A stretch of 64,000 nucleotides of DNA, taken from the NCBI GenBank assembly GCA_963922205.1, contig CAWUHX010000321.1, positions 1 to 64,000 of the forward strand, read 5' to 3'. Below are positions 45,025 through 56,079 of the stretch, piece by piece. How positions within the stretch are numbered: position 1 is the stretch's first letter; each line of letters starts with the position of its first letter. The stretch is from Romanomermis culicivorax. Its lineage: Eukaryota; Nematoda; Enoplea; Mermithida; Mermithidae. Made by a program: the position numbers and the translations under genes. The notes under the pieces are model-generated. The model was not told the origin of the DNA, searched no databases, and saw only the letters and a program-made list of their open reading frames with translations.

Positions 45025-46419
45025 ATGGAAGCAGAGAAAACTCAACTCCTACGCGCCATATCCAAGTATCCTACGTTATATGCTAAATCCAAAATGGACG
45101 TAGGTAGAACCATCCTTGTTTCACATACAATCGACACCAATGGCTCCCAACCCATATGTAGACACCTTTTTCGGACTTCCCGAAAAGAAAAACAAATCAT
45201 ACAAGCAGAAGTTGAACAACTCGCAGCAGCAAGTGTCATAAGTCAGAGCAATTCTCCATGGTGCATTAATACAGTTTTAGTCCCCAAAAAATATGGAGGC
45301 CATCATTTATGCATTGACTTTAGAGGCCTCAATAAAGTAACCAAGAAAGATACCTATCCCTTGCCCCGCATAGACGAAATTCTAGATACCCTGCGTGGAA
45401 TGAAATATTTTACGTCTCTTGACCAATCAAACGCATACTATTCCATTCCAATTGCAGAAGCAGACAGAGAAAAAACTGCCTTTAATTGCTCAGCCAGACA
45501 ATATCAGTTTAACTACCTACCCTTTGGTCTCATCAACACACCCACCACATTCCAAAGGTTAATGGATGTTATCCTCTCGGGATTGCAATGGAACACATGC
45601 CTTGTCTATCTCGACGATGTTCTAGTCTTTGCAGACTCCCATGCCCAAATGCTGGAACGTTTAGACACTATTCTTGCCCGTTTCTCCCAAGCAGGCCTTA
45701 AACTAAACATACAAAAATGCAAATTCTGCCAGCCCCAAAACCAATACTTAGGCCACATCATTTCTCAGCAAGGCATTTCACCAGATCCCAATAAGGTACA
45801 GTCCATTTATGACATCCCCACCCCCAAAAGCTCCAAAGAAGTTAAGTCATTCCTTGACCTACCCTCTTATTATCGTAGATTCATCCCAAATTGCTCCCAA
45901 ATTTCCAACCCCCTCACAGCTCTACTCAAAAAGAATTCGGAGATTTCATGGGGGCCCGAACAGCAAAACGCATTCACTAAACTCAAAGAGTTGCTTATTC
46001 ATGCCCCAATACCGCAGCATCCCGATTTCACCAAACCGTTCATTTTGCAAACTGATGCCTCCAAACTTGGAATTGGCGCCATTCTCATCCAATTAGACAG
46101 TAAAGGTCAGGATCACCCAATCGCTTTTGGGAGCTGCACATTGAAACCCGCAGAAGGCAACTACCCAATAACTGAGTTGGAAACCCTTGCAGTAGTTGAG
46201 TTTATCAAGTATTTCCCCCCCTATCTTTTCCAGCAACATGTTATTGTCCACACTGACCATACTGCAGTTCAGGCAGTCTTGCAGAAAGAAAACCCATCCC
46301 CTGGCATTGCCCGTTGGGGATTAGCCCTCTCCAGTATTCAACTGGACATTCGACCTAAAAAAGGCATTGCTAACCACAATGCAGATGCTATTTCTCTGCA
46401 ACTGTCAAAAGTATATTAG
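45025..46419 (+). CDS. Reverse transcriptase-RNase H, Ty3/gypsy type
   Basis: A 464-codon open frame, shifted relative to the protease frame. RT motifs in order: the HLCIDFRGLNKVT segment, the PLPRIDEILDTL segment, FTSLDQSNAYYSIPI, PFGLINTPTTFQRLM, and catalytic LVYLDDVLVFADS (YLDD at 45607-45618). RNase H follows with FILQTDASKLGIGAIL, an ELETLAVV glutamate and HTDHTAVQAVL. It ends at TAG 46417. It would copy element RNA into DNA. The domain itself has no internal stop, although neighbouring frames are broken. Confidence 0.85.
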   Translation: MEAEKTQLLRAISKYPTLYAKSKMDVGRTILVSHTIDTNGSQPICRHLFRTSRKEKQIIQAEVEQLAAASVISQSNSPWCINTVLVPKKYGGHHLCIDFRGLNKVTKKDTYPLPRIDEILDTLRGMKYFTSLDQSNAYYSIPIAEADREKTAFNCSARQYQFNYLPFGLINTPTTFQRLMDVILSGLQWNTCLVYLDDVLVFADSHAQMLERLDTILARFSQAGLKLNIQKCKFCQPQNQYLGHIISQQGISPDPNKVQSIYDIPTPKSSKEVKSFLDLPSYYRRFIPNCSQISNPLTALLKKNSEISWGPEQQNAFTKLKELLIHAPIPQHPDFTKPFILQTDASKLGIGAILIQLDSKGQDHPIAFGSCTLKPAEGNYPITELETLAVVEFIKYFPPYLFQQHVIVHTDHTAVQAVLQKENPSPGIARWGLALSSIQLDIRPKKGIANHNADAISLQLSKVY

Positions 46420-46448
46420 CAAAAATCGCAAAAAAACACCCCCTTACT

Positions 46449-47624
46449 ATGATCAAATTCGCAGTGCATCAAAACATCCTCTTTCATATAGTCAACAAAC
46501 AGGCAAAACTATACATCCCCAAGTCACAAGTCCAGCATCTCATCGCCTCACATCATGACAGCAAATTCACAGGTCATTTCGCTGCCCGGAAAACTCTACA
46601 CTTGCTCCCGCAAAAATATTTTTGGCCCCAAATGAGCTGTGATATCAAACGTTATTGTAAAACTTGCCACCCATGCCAGACACAAAAAGCCCTCCGGCAC
46701 AGAATACATGTGAATGTGGTACCAATTTAGCCGACTGGCCCATTTGATAGAGTCGGTGTTGATTGCATGAGGCCGTTACCCCTAACGGAAGACGATTCAT
46801 TGTCGTCTTCATCGATTATTTCACCAAGTATGTGGAGGCATTTCCGACCCGATATCACTGCAGCCACTATCGCCAAATTATTCGTAACCAAAATTGTTTG
46901 CCCTCACGGCTCCCCAAAAATCATCCATTGTGATCGTGGCTCTGATTTTGTATCGGATCTCTTTTCACAAATCACTAGCTTATGCAATACTCAAAAAATT
47001 CATACTACCCCATACCATCCCATTGCCAATGGGGAAGTTGAGCGTTGCAACCAAACCCTAGCCACCCATATCTGCATGCACATCAATTCAAATCACACTG
47101 ATTGGGATACTTATCTACCCTATGCCGTTTTTTCGATTAACATTCATAAGAATGATAGCACTTTGTATCCCCTGTTTGAATTGCTCCATGGTTGGCAGGC
47201 TAATCTCCCATCAGACGCAGCCTTAAATTTTTTCCCCACCTCCTACATGGTTGATTTAGATGATTATGCCCTTTGTGTAAAATCTCACTTTACAGAAGCA
47301 CTCTCAACCCTGCAGAAAAATTTGCAAAAAGCCCAAGATCACTATACCCTTCAGTATAACAAGCATGCTCAGAACATCCATTACAAGGCAGGTGATCTCA
47401 TTCTCTACAAAAATCATTCGTGTAAACAAGGGCTGACACCCAAATTCCTCCCAGGCCAAAACGGGCCCTATACAGTTACAAATTTCATGTACCCCAATGT
47501 TACACTCAAACACCCCCACAAGAATATCACATTTACAGTACATGTAAACAAGACAACCCCTTTCTACCCTCGAGAAGTACCTATCCAAACTGCCCCCATC
47601 CCTCCTCGCCCTCGAAACCCTTGA
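46449..47624 (+). pseudogene. Integrase, interrupted
   Basis: Frame with an HHCC zinc head (HH at about 46551, YCKTCHPCQTQ at 46654-46686), TAG at 46728, then the catalytic core. Between about 46785 and 46850 the expected core sequence is in a different frame, indicating two compensating one-base changes. Further on IIHCDRGSDF (second catalytic Asp) and NGEVERCNQTL (catalytic Glu) are in frame, followed by a GPY/F-type motif (PGQNGPYTV). Ends TGA 47622-47624, just before the polypurine tract. Non-functional as it stands. Confidence 0.75.
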
Positions 47625-47640
47625 ACAAGGACGTTCAACT

Positions 47641-47655
47641 CCGGAAGGAGGGAAA
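47641..47655 (+). promoter_or_regulatory. Polypurine tract
   Basis: GGAAGGAGGGAAA immediately precedes TGTAACG at 47656, the usual arrangement of plus-strand primer and 3' LTR. Confidence 0.65.
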
Positions 47656-48561
47656 TGTAACGTACCTGCTAACGCAGTACTGTAAATATATAGCATACTG
47701 TATGTGATAGCCATTTATTAAATATTATTTCATTTTCATAATCTATCATCTCAAGGGTGTCTGGGATTCACACCCAAACATTCCTGTAAAATTACGTGAA
47801 GTACTTTATTTTGATCCTTCCACACCCCGGTAGCCGCTATTGACCCAATTAAGACGCCCCAATTAATTTGCACAAACGGCAGCTGGTCCCCTAGAACCTA
47901 CACTAAACTACACATTTCACGGCTATTGAAATTCCTCATAAAAATCGTAAACAACACCTGCACACAGTAAAAAGTAGAAGCCCCGCCAGACAGTAGTCTC
48001 AAGTGCAATGGTAGCGATGGTCCCACAAAACATGTGTATACAGAGGAAACAGATACAGAAGCATGCACAGAAGCAGAGAGGTGTGGCTAAGCCCACCGTA
48101 GGAAGCAAGCAAGACAAGAAAAGCATGCCGTACTAGAAAAGCATTGAAGGGCGTGACTAAATTAGCGAGAATAGTAAAGCAGGAAGCGGTGATTGGCGGA
48201 AGAAGATGGGCAGAAGTGAGACCTCCCACGACGCCCAGGGAGTGGCCAAAAACGTCGTATTTAAAGAGAAGCAAAGCGTGATTTTATTGATTCGTAGTTC
48301 TCAGTGTTTTGGTCTCTGCGTTTTTATTTTATTTGCAAGCCGTTTTATTTGCAAGCAAGATTTTCCTTTCTTCGGAAGCTGTTAAGCGGAGTTGTAACTC
48401 GCCGCGTCGTTCATGTTGTTGTTGTCAACGACCCCAAAGCAGCCGTCGATTGTTATTCATATCGCCCCTATCCTCATTGCACCACCATATCCCGTGCCGC
48501 CTATTCTAACCACCGTCCGTAATTGGATAAAGTAAAGTACTTCTCAAAACTGGTGGTTACA
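47656..48561 (+). repeat. 3' LTR of the Gag-Env-Pro element
   Basis: Starts TGTAAC (47656) and ends GTTACA (48561), a six-base terminal inversion. The last 550 bases match 39775-40308. The first 356 bases are unique to this copy. Confidence 0.75.
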
Positions 48562-49296
48562 ATTTCAAACTCGGAGAGTAGGTTCTGCAATGCATGTACA
48601 ACAAGGACGTTGAAATTTTATAAGAGATTCTGTCACAGGAAATAGCTGCACTGTTGCAGTAACACCTGTTGAACAATTTTTTCTTGTGTATTCTTGCTGC
48701 TGATGGGAATAGCATGCTACTGAATAATTTAATGAACTTTAATGAAATATAGATGTTATGTAACTTCTGGCCTATGTCTGCCGGATGATTAGAATTATCG
48801 GTTCGAACATTTTGCCCAATGCTAAAATTAACATAACGAACGACACAATCCTCTCCCGACAGGCTGTAGGTTGATCTTTCATCAAAATGTATAAAGCGAC
48901 GCCTTCCGATAGGAATGTTAAATTGCTGGCTCTGTTCAATCTGACGAAAGCACGGTTCAGTCTTATGTTGTACAAACTCCAAGTTAAAAATAGGATGCTA
49001 ATGATCAATAATACGAACATCAGACAACCCGAAATAAAGGTAATCAAAAGATTCGCAGGGGCGTCATCTATTAAACAATAGAGGTGATTCTCCAAATCCA
49101 AATATGTGTACAACAACGAGCAGATGAAAATGCAAGTTAAAAATTGCAGCCCAAGAAAGCCTAAAGCGTGTTTTTTAGTGAAAGTTGGAAATTTTTTCGG
49201 GCAATAAATGGCCAGAAACCGAATCGTAAAAATGGTAAAAACGAAAAAATGTTGAGGCAACCTGTTCCCGCTACTCGGGGCTTCAGTAAAAGTTAG

Positions 49297-49369
49297 GCTC
49301 GGTCTGGAACTTGAACCCATGACCTTACGGCTACCGTCCGCACGCTCTAACCAACTGAGCCAACTGAGC
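49297..49369 (-). pseudogene. tRNA-like sequence, resembles tRNA-Thr(GGT)
   Basis: On the minus strand a 73-base cloverleaf can be drawn: acceptor GCTCAGT/ACCGAGC (6 of 7 pairs), D arm GCTC AGTTGGTTA GAGC, anticodon stem TGCGG/CCGTA with GGT at 34-36, and T arm with loop TTCAAGT. Position 33 is C instead of the invariant U, and the T stem has a mismatch, so it is probably a pseudogene or the tRNA-derived head of a SINE. It lies between receptor exons. Confidence 0.6.
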
Positions 49370-49696
49370 AGCGGGAAAGGCGCTCTCTTTTTGCAACAAT
49401 TCGTAGTTGAGGTGGCTGCTTTGGCCACTCTCAACAAAAACAATAATTGTTTTCTGCGTGAAAGAAAATATCGAACAATAAATGGCATTTCCATTTTTCC
49501 ATGTAAGATAAATGGACGTTATTTATGAATATCAAACGTATAACTCTTCTATAGATGTACGACAGTGAACATAACATATTATTGACGATGTAAGCCGAAT
49601 AGATCAACACGAAATGATCCAACATTTGCCTTTTGGAAAACACTACCAAAAGCAGTGCCGCATTGACCGATTGTGTCTCACTTTGGCGCCCCTTGG

Positions 49697-49729
49697 TTGG
49701 CACTGGTGGTCATTGACCACCAGTGCCAA
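49697..49729. repeat. 33-bp near-perfect palindrome
   Basis: TTGGCACTGGTGGTCA, one T, then its exact reverse complement. It lies at the boundary where the receptor reading frame switches. See findings. Confidence 0.95.
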
Positions 49730-49859
49730 TAAAGCCGAAACGACTATGCTTGCAGTGATCAAAAACTGTTCGGTCCACGTTGCGGGTTCTGCAGCGACGT
49801 TGAACATTTCATATAGTGGATATTTGTATGCTAGTGTTAATACGGATTATATATAACTA

Positions 49860-50942
49860 GTTTATTAGAAAAAGCCCTGATGGGGCAGTAAAATGAAGAA
49901 TATACTTGCTTGGATAGTGGCCAAGCTAGAAAAAGAAATGGACTAGATTTTTGAGAAGATGGATTTCGAAAAAATTCTCTTTCATTATATTTGATTTTCA
50001 TTATTTCTCAAAAAAATTTTTCCATGTCTGTTAAAAAGTATATTCTGCAGCTTCGTGCATTTTTTCCTTCCCTTGGCATCTAGTACAATTAAAGTTTTCT
50101 ATATGAAAATTATATTCAATGATGCCGATGGCTGACTTCACTCAAATGTATAGAGATAGTAAAGCAATAACACCCGACCAATTCAAAACTCAAGCCTCTC
50201 ACTCTAGGCGAAAAATAGTGAAGGAGGCATATTATAGTCATTTTCAGAAGTATACAGAAACCTGAGATTGGTTGCACTAACCCAACATTAGAATAATCGC
50301 AACATCGGGATTAAATTGCTGATCCTCAGTTTGAGCTGTTCGCAATGTGGCGATTATTTTCTTCCAGTGCACAAACGATACTCACTTCGGGATTAACTTA
50401 TACCCAGGTTTAAGTTCGAGTTTGAAAATTGCAAACATTTTTGTATTTATCTGCTTTAGAGATAAGAAAATTATGCAAAAATTTTAGTGCAGCCCGACAG
50501 TTTGAGCTGGGGATAATATCGACATTGAGCTCGTCATAATCCTGATGACATTAAAATTATACCAAACTTGAAATGAAACTACCCAAAGGGTTTTGAAACT
50601 TAAAAGTTTGTTATGAAGAAAAACTGTTGGTCAACTTTTTTGAATTATTTTTCTCAAAAAACGCCAAAAAACTAGGCCCACCCCTTTACCCTCCTCAAAA
50701 TTTCGGAGCACACGTTTGGTTGGAAAGTGTGTTGATGCACTCAGCTGCAGAATATACTTTTTCACAGACATGGAAAATTTTTTTGGGAAAGAATGAAAAT
50801 CCAATATAATGGAAGTGAATTTTTTTCAACTTTAACCCAAGTGCTCAAAAATCTAGTCCACTTCTTTTTCTAGCTTTTGGCAACTAACTATCCAAGCAAG
50901 TATAGTCTTTTTCCTGCCCCATTGGGGCATTTTCTAATAAAC
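49860..50942 (-). mobile_element. TA-flanked inverted-repeat element, copy C (inverted)
   Basis: Ends TA|GTTTATTAGAAAAAGCCC (49858 on) and GGGGCATTTTCTAATAAAC|TA (to 50944). Terminal repeats extend about 200 bases, and the interior matches copy A in reverse complement (GCAACCAATCTCAGG phrases). Shorter than copy A. It begins directly upstream of the receptor gene start. Confidence 0.7.
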
Positions 50943-51134
50943 TAAGTCCGCCTCTTTTCTAGTCCACCTCAGTCATGCATGAAAACCTTCGTAGAAGCAC
51001 AATGAAGACTTGAATTTGGTCATCTTCACATCAAAGAAACAATAAAAAATTATCTTAAAGCTACGAATTCTCACTTTCGGTTAGAGTAAAAGATGCGCAA
51101 ACCGTATAGAACTTAGAATACGATGTAAACAGAG

Positions 51135-51475
51135 AGTGAAGTGACTGTTTCCATTGAATTCCCCATGATCAGGAACCTGTCAATCAAAAAATGCCGTGGC
51201 TACACCTTTGTTTACACGCAGAGCAATTTTTTAAGTAAAATGACGCATCCAGTGAATTTCCCATGGTCAGAAACCTCTTCCCCCATAAATCACAGAAATA
51301 CATTTGTTTTCACTCAATATAATTTTGTGTGTATAGTTATCGCATTCATTAAATTCCCGTTGTCGAAAACCCCTTCCAAAAAATTCACGAAAGTACGCAT
51401 GTTTACACCCGCAATAAATTTTTTGTGTAAAGTGACCGCATTCATTGAATTCCCCGTGGTCCAAAAGCTTGTCAT
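51135..51475 (-). repeat. 98-bp tandem array, inverted, about 3 units
   Basis: GAATTCCCCATGATC, GAATTTCCCATGGTC, AAATTCCCGTTGTCG and GAATTCCCCGTGGTCC recur at about 98-base spacing. They are the reverse complement of the array at 8312-9390. The 190 bases between this array and copy C match 9391-9577 in reverse, so the two loci are copies of one larger compound element. Confidence 0.7.
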
Positions 51476-52500
51476 AGTTCGCTGCGCCGTACCGCGCGTA
51501 CAGCACCGCTTTTTTACTTTTGGAATTTGCTCTTCTCAAAAAATGTGTATTGCTCGTCTCGACAAATGCGAAATACGAAAAATGCGAAAAAAACGAAAAA
51601 TACGAAAAAAATCGAAAAATAAAAAGCGCCAAAAGAAAAATAAATATCAGTTATTCCTGCACGGTGCAGACAGAAGCTTGCAGAAAAGCCTAGTCTAAAG
51701 ATTTTGGGCTCTTGCTTCAATTTGCTTCTCATTCCAACGATTGACAGCTCTTGAACTACTGAAATATCAAATTATATAAATTGATTGTGAAAAATTGAAT
51801 ATATATACACAAATATTCATTCACATATGTGCTATATACAGGATCCAGATCTGATCTGGGTCCGGTCGGACCTGTTGTTTAGGACCTAGATTCAAAGCGG
51901 ATCCATCCTTTCCCTCGTATTCGGGAAATCGGGACGTTCAGAGGATAGGGACTAATGCATTTTTCGGGGAAATAGGAAGTTTATTCATCATTCGGGGAAT
52001 CGTAACCTACGGGGAATATGAACTTTCGGACAATCGGGATATTTGCGGAAAAGGGACGTTGGGGGGAATGAAGACATAATCGAAATGTGCGAGTACACTT
52101 GCTGCAGGAACATGTTTACACCTTCTTTGCATATTCATAATTTTTACACAATAATGTCTTCATTGCAAATTGAGTGATCAACTTCTTAGTAAATCTTTAT
52201 TGAAAATTAAGTAATCAATTTGCTGAAACAATTTGACAGGTGTCAGAATTCACCATTCGAGTGAAAAATATGATTCAACTACATGTATAGATGTCACAGT
52301 ATGCAACAATATGTTACAACAACAGTATGCTGCAACTTTAGAACACATAACTTGTTCAAAAATTTCGGTTCAGTTGAAACTTGATGGCGGCAAAAATTAC
52401 AAAAACCTATTCATACTTCAAAGGTGGTACCGCGCAGTACCGCGCGGCGCCGCTTTTCAGTATGGATAGAACTGGCGCCGCGCGGTGAAGTATGACACGG
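51470..52500. mobile_element. Probable inverted-repeat element with GC-rich ends
   Basis: Left end TTGTCATAGTTCGCTGCGCC (51471 on) corresponds to the inverse of GGCGCCGCGCGGTGAAGTATGACA at 52474-52497, with a third partial copy at 52411-52451. The 1-kb interior is AT-rich with no coding frame. Assignment as a transposon is an inference from the terminal inversion. Confidence 0.4.
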
Positions 52501-53562
52501 CCTTTACATCCCAAAAATCCCAATAAGTCTACCGGTTCAATTGAAACTGCAAAAAATTCAGGCACCGTCGTAGTGCATTATGCTGCAAAAAAATTTTTTT
52601 TTTGAAGCCATAAGTTAATATAACAAAATTGCCAAATTTTGCGGTTTCCGGGACTTTGGATCACCATATAATTGAATTGAGGCCATATTTTAAAAAATGA
52701 AAAATCGCATTTGAGATCTTTTGAGATTTCTTTTGAGATTTTGAGATTTGAGATTTCGATCAAACTTGTGAAATTTGAATTCTACTTTCTTAAAATAAGA
52801 TTACAGTACATTTTTTTCATGCTACTAGTTTGATTCGCAGTACATGCTTCAAAACTCGATTTCCTTGATTGGATCTTGCAAAATCTGGTTCCCGATCCAG
52901 CTCATCGAATCGGGGCCCGGTGGCATGAAACAACTTTGACCTTTTGCTGTTTCAGATTGCAAACTGGGTAGATAGGAATAGGCATAAACGAGTGGAAACC
53001 ACGTCTATCTCTAGTATTTCGAGCATGTCCCTAATACAGCCAAACTCAAAACAACGAAGTCTCAAAACAGCGTTTCTCAAAATGGCGGTGTCTCAAAACA
53101 GCAATCCTCAAAACAGCGAAGTCTCAAAACACCGATTGTCAAAATAGCGAATCTCAATGCTGTGAATAGTAAAAATTTCTATGTATTAGAGTAAACTCAC
53201 GTCATTTTCATAATAAATATCTAAATTGGGTAAATTAAAATCGTTTTTACTAGTTAACATTGTCTACTTTTAGTTGCATATCTAAGTTTTACACGCTTTT
53301 GGTGGCAGTTTTGGTAAGTAGCCATCCATATTTCTGTCACGTGCTGATCAATTTTGCCCAATGTCACGTGATCTACATCATGTCGATACTATATGTTTTT
53401 CATCACTTTTTGTTTAACAGTTACTTACTCTTATTTTTCGTTTCATTCATTATATTTTACATGCATTCTTGTGTGCATTTTTGTGTTTCGTTTCTGTTTC
53501 ATTTTGTGTTTTTACTTCCCTTACGTTTTGTTATTTTTCCGTTGCACATGTAGACTATGGTA
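52501..53562. other. No gene; short CTCAAAACAGCG tandem
   Basis: 53043-53155 holds about eight degenerate copies of CTCAAAACAGCG(AAGT), 14-16 bases each. The open frame across it is repeat-derived. Nothing else recognised. Confidence 0.45.
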
Positions 53563-54821
53563 TGTAACCCGTTAGTTAGAATTTCCACCAAGATAAGCTC
53601 TACGAGCTCATGGCCATAATTGGAGCATTATGTGCACCTCTTATCAGTAAAAACTAGCAACGTTTTGCAATGCGAAACAACTAGTTTGGAGATTCTCTCT
53701 AAAAGACTTTCATATGTTTGGCATGGAGAGTGAAACTCCTCCCAATGCCTAATGTATCCCAGCTGGAAAATGTCTATGTGACCATAGGCATCTTCTGCAG
53801 CAATTTCGGCTGCAGAAGTTAGCTTGGGCGTTGTTAGCTCCGCCCAGGACATACTGTAGCTCTACGAGGTCCTTAAAAATGCCTGTTTTGTTAGTATTGT
53901 ACTCACTTTTGGGCCTACATCATTATCTTCTGCCATTAGCTCTGGGTCTTGCATTCACCGACTTATTTATATTATTTTACATACATTGCATCCACCGCCT
54001 ATATTTCCGAATGAATTTGCATATGACTCCTCGTCTATTACTGCATTTGCAGCACGTACCTCCTGCATAGGATATACTTTGACCCCCTTGCCTAGTACCT
54101 GCCTATCACTCTATTGGTGGATCTTTTGCGTTGCCCCCTGACCCATTTACAGTACACCTGGCACAGAACCCAAACTGGACAACCATCACCCCTGTTCCTG
54201 TTGTCCCAGGATCTGTGAACCCGTGAACCCATCATCCCCTGCTGAGTCGTAGTTGAGAAAAGGACAAGGTAAGTCTTCTCAGGGGATTATTGTTGTTGAA
54301 GGTGTATTTGTGGGAACCCTTTCCTAAGTAAGTTTTCCCTCGAGAATCCCCCTCTGTTAGAGTAGCCCTTGTTCCCACTGGGTTAGGGCCAAAAAGGGGA
54401 TTTAGGTTTACAATTGGGTCCCCTACAGTAGGCTATTCGACAAATGGCCTTGTCCTTCATTCTCGCTGAATGGGACTAGGGATTGCCACCCCTGACCTGG
54501 CCCGTTGCCCATTATTCTACAGCAAAACCCAAGGAGAGTACTGAGGTGCTCTATAGGCCCTCCTATAGCCAGTACCAGCTGGGTTAGGTTCCCGAAGTAG
54601 ATACCCAAAGGGAGCCACCCAATGGGGTCACAGCATGTCACTCACAGTGACATGGCTGTATTTTTCTATAGATATGGCATGGGTTTTCCCATCAATGTGA
54701 TTGGCCTCTAATTTATTTAATGTGATATGGCCCCATTTTCTACTTAATGTGACATGGCAAGGCTGGAAAATCAACCTTAAGTCTAGCTTACAGCTCTTAA
54801 GTAAGAACCTTTACAATTTTT

Positions 54822-54930
54822 GAGTGGAGAAACCTCTCTCAAATCAGGTAAATTCCCATTTGAGTGGAGAAACCTCTCTCGAATTAGGAAATCACCACTT
54901 GAGTGGAGAAACCTCTCTCAGGTCAGGTGA
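54822..54930 (+). repeat. Tandem GAGTGGAGAAACCTCTCTC repeat
   Basis: Three copies of GAGTGGAGAAACCTCTCTC at about 54822, 54860 and 54901, each followed by a variable A(A/G)(A/T)(C/T)AGG(T/A)AA linker. Part of the long leader or LTR. Confidence 0.85.
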
Positions 54931-56079
54931 ATTGCCATATGAGTTGGAAAACTAACCTTTAGGATGGCCTCTAGCCCTCACATAAGTCCGATATCTTATG
55001 TGTGTGTACCATCTTAAGGCAGGTATACTGCCCCTTGGGTCGGATAATGGCCCTTATCTTGGAGTTTATCGCCAACTCAAACCGAAGTGCCCTTGAGTCA
55101 TGTTTTATTACTGTAAGCCAGGATTAGCCCTTATGAGTAATCAAATTAGTGATTCTTGTGTATATTTTATCGCCCTTAAGTGTGTGCACCACCCATAGGT
55201 TTAAATAAATTCCATGGCGTTAGGTTTTCCCCCCAGAGTCCAGCCCCCAAGAGTCGAAATTTCCCAGAGTTGAGTATAAGATAGAGTATTCTGCAAATTT
55301 CCTCTGAGTTTTCTACTTTTCATTTTTACATCCCTTTTCTTTCTTTGGGCCTTTTCTTTCTCTGCTTGTGGTCTGGCAGGTTACTGTACTGCCATAGAAC
55401 TGGACTGGTTACAGTAGGCCTGTGATTTGCACATACTCTGACTACAGTATACCTAGGCACGGGTACTTGAGTATACAGCCCATGAGGTTAACAACCCCTG
55501 AGGTTTGGTGGTTCACAATGAAGAGATACAGTACTCCTTCCGCACTTGATTCTGGATGTCATGTGTCGTTGTGATTTTGTTATCTGTGTCCTGTACCTGT
55601 GTCAACAAATTTTTCATAATTTTTCTCATCTTCTCTGAGCACTAGCCAAGTTTCTCATTTTTCTGGTCAAAACAAATTAAATGGTACTGTTGACACATTT
55701 AACACTGTGCTTATCAGATCAAATTGCTTATCTCATCGGCCCCAAACTTTTTATTTATTTTACTTTCGTTTTCTCGGTCATCTGTAGGTACTGTGTGACA
55801 CCAATTATAATAACTTTTTCACCTAATAAATTTTCTTATCTCAAAATCAAATCAAATAAAAACTCATAACCTACTTTCTTTCCTTTCTAAATAAATATAA
55901 TATGTGTTTTCCTTTCTCCTTCTACTAAATCAAACATTCTATATTCAAAAAAACCTTTTTCTCTTATCGGTCACACATGCATTACAGTTTGGCAACCCTT
56001 TAGTAGGTCACTTTTATTATTTCTCATAGTCTGTTTCTCCTGTTTCTGTGAGTTGTTGCACAGTGGTGATGATTTCACA

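Larger units (their letters stand above)
48772..49856 (-). pseudogene. Rhodopsin-like seven-helix receptor gene or pseudogene
   Basis: Minus-strand segments in order: ATG at 49811 followed by an N-terminal loop and helix (EQFLITASIVVSALLALVV), a helix pair in another frame (LLLVVFSKRQMLDHFVLIYS to NNMLCSLSYIYRR), then from about 49265 a third segment with IRFLAIYCPKKFPTFTKKHA and helices LGFLGLQFLTCIFICSLLY, ITFISGCLMFVLLIISILFL and IVSFVMLILALG, ending at a stop at 48772. The R-F-L-A-I-Y-x-P phrase corresponds to the DRY(L)AI-x-P end of helix 3 in rhodopsin-like receptors, so a chemosensory or peptide receptor is likely. A 33-base palindrome (49697-49729) and a tRNA-like sequence lie inside. 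Splice sites are unclear, so gene or pseudogene is undecided. Confidence 0.5.
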
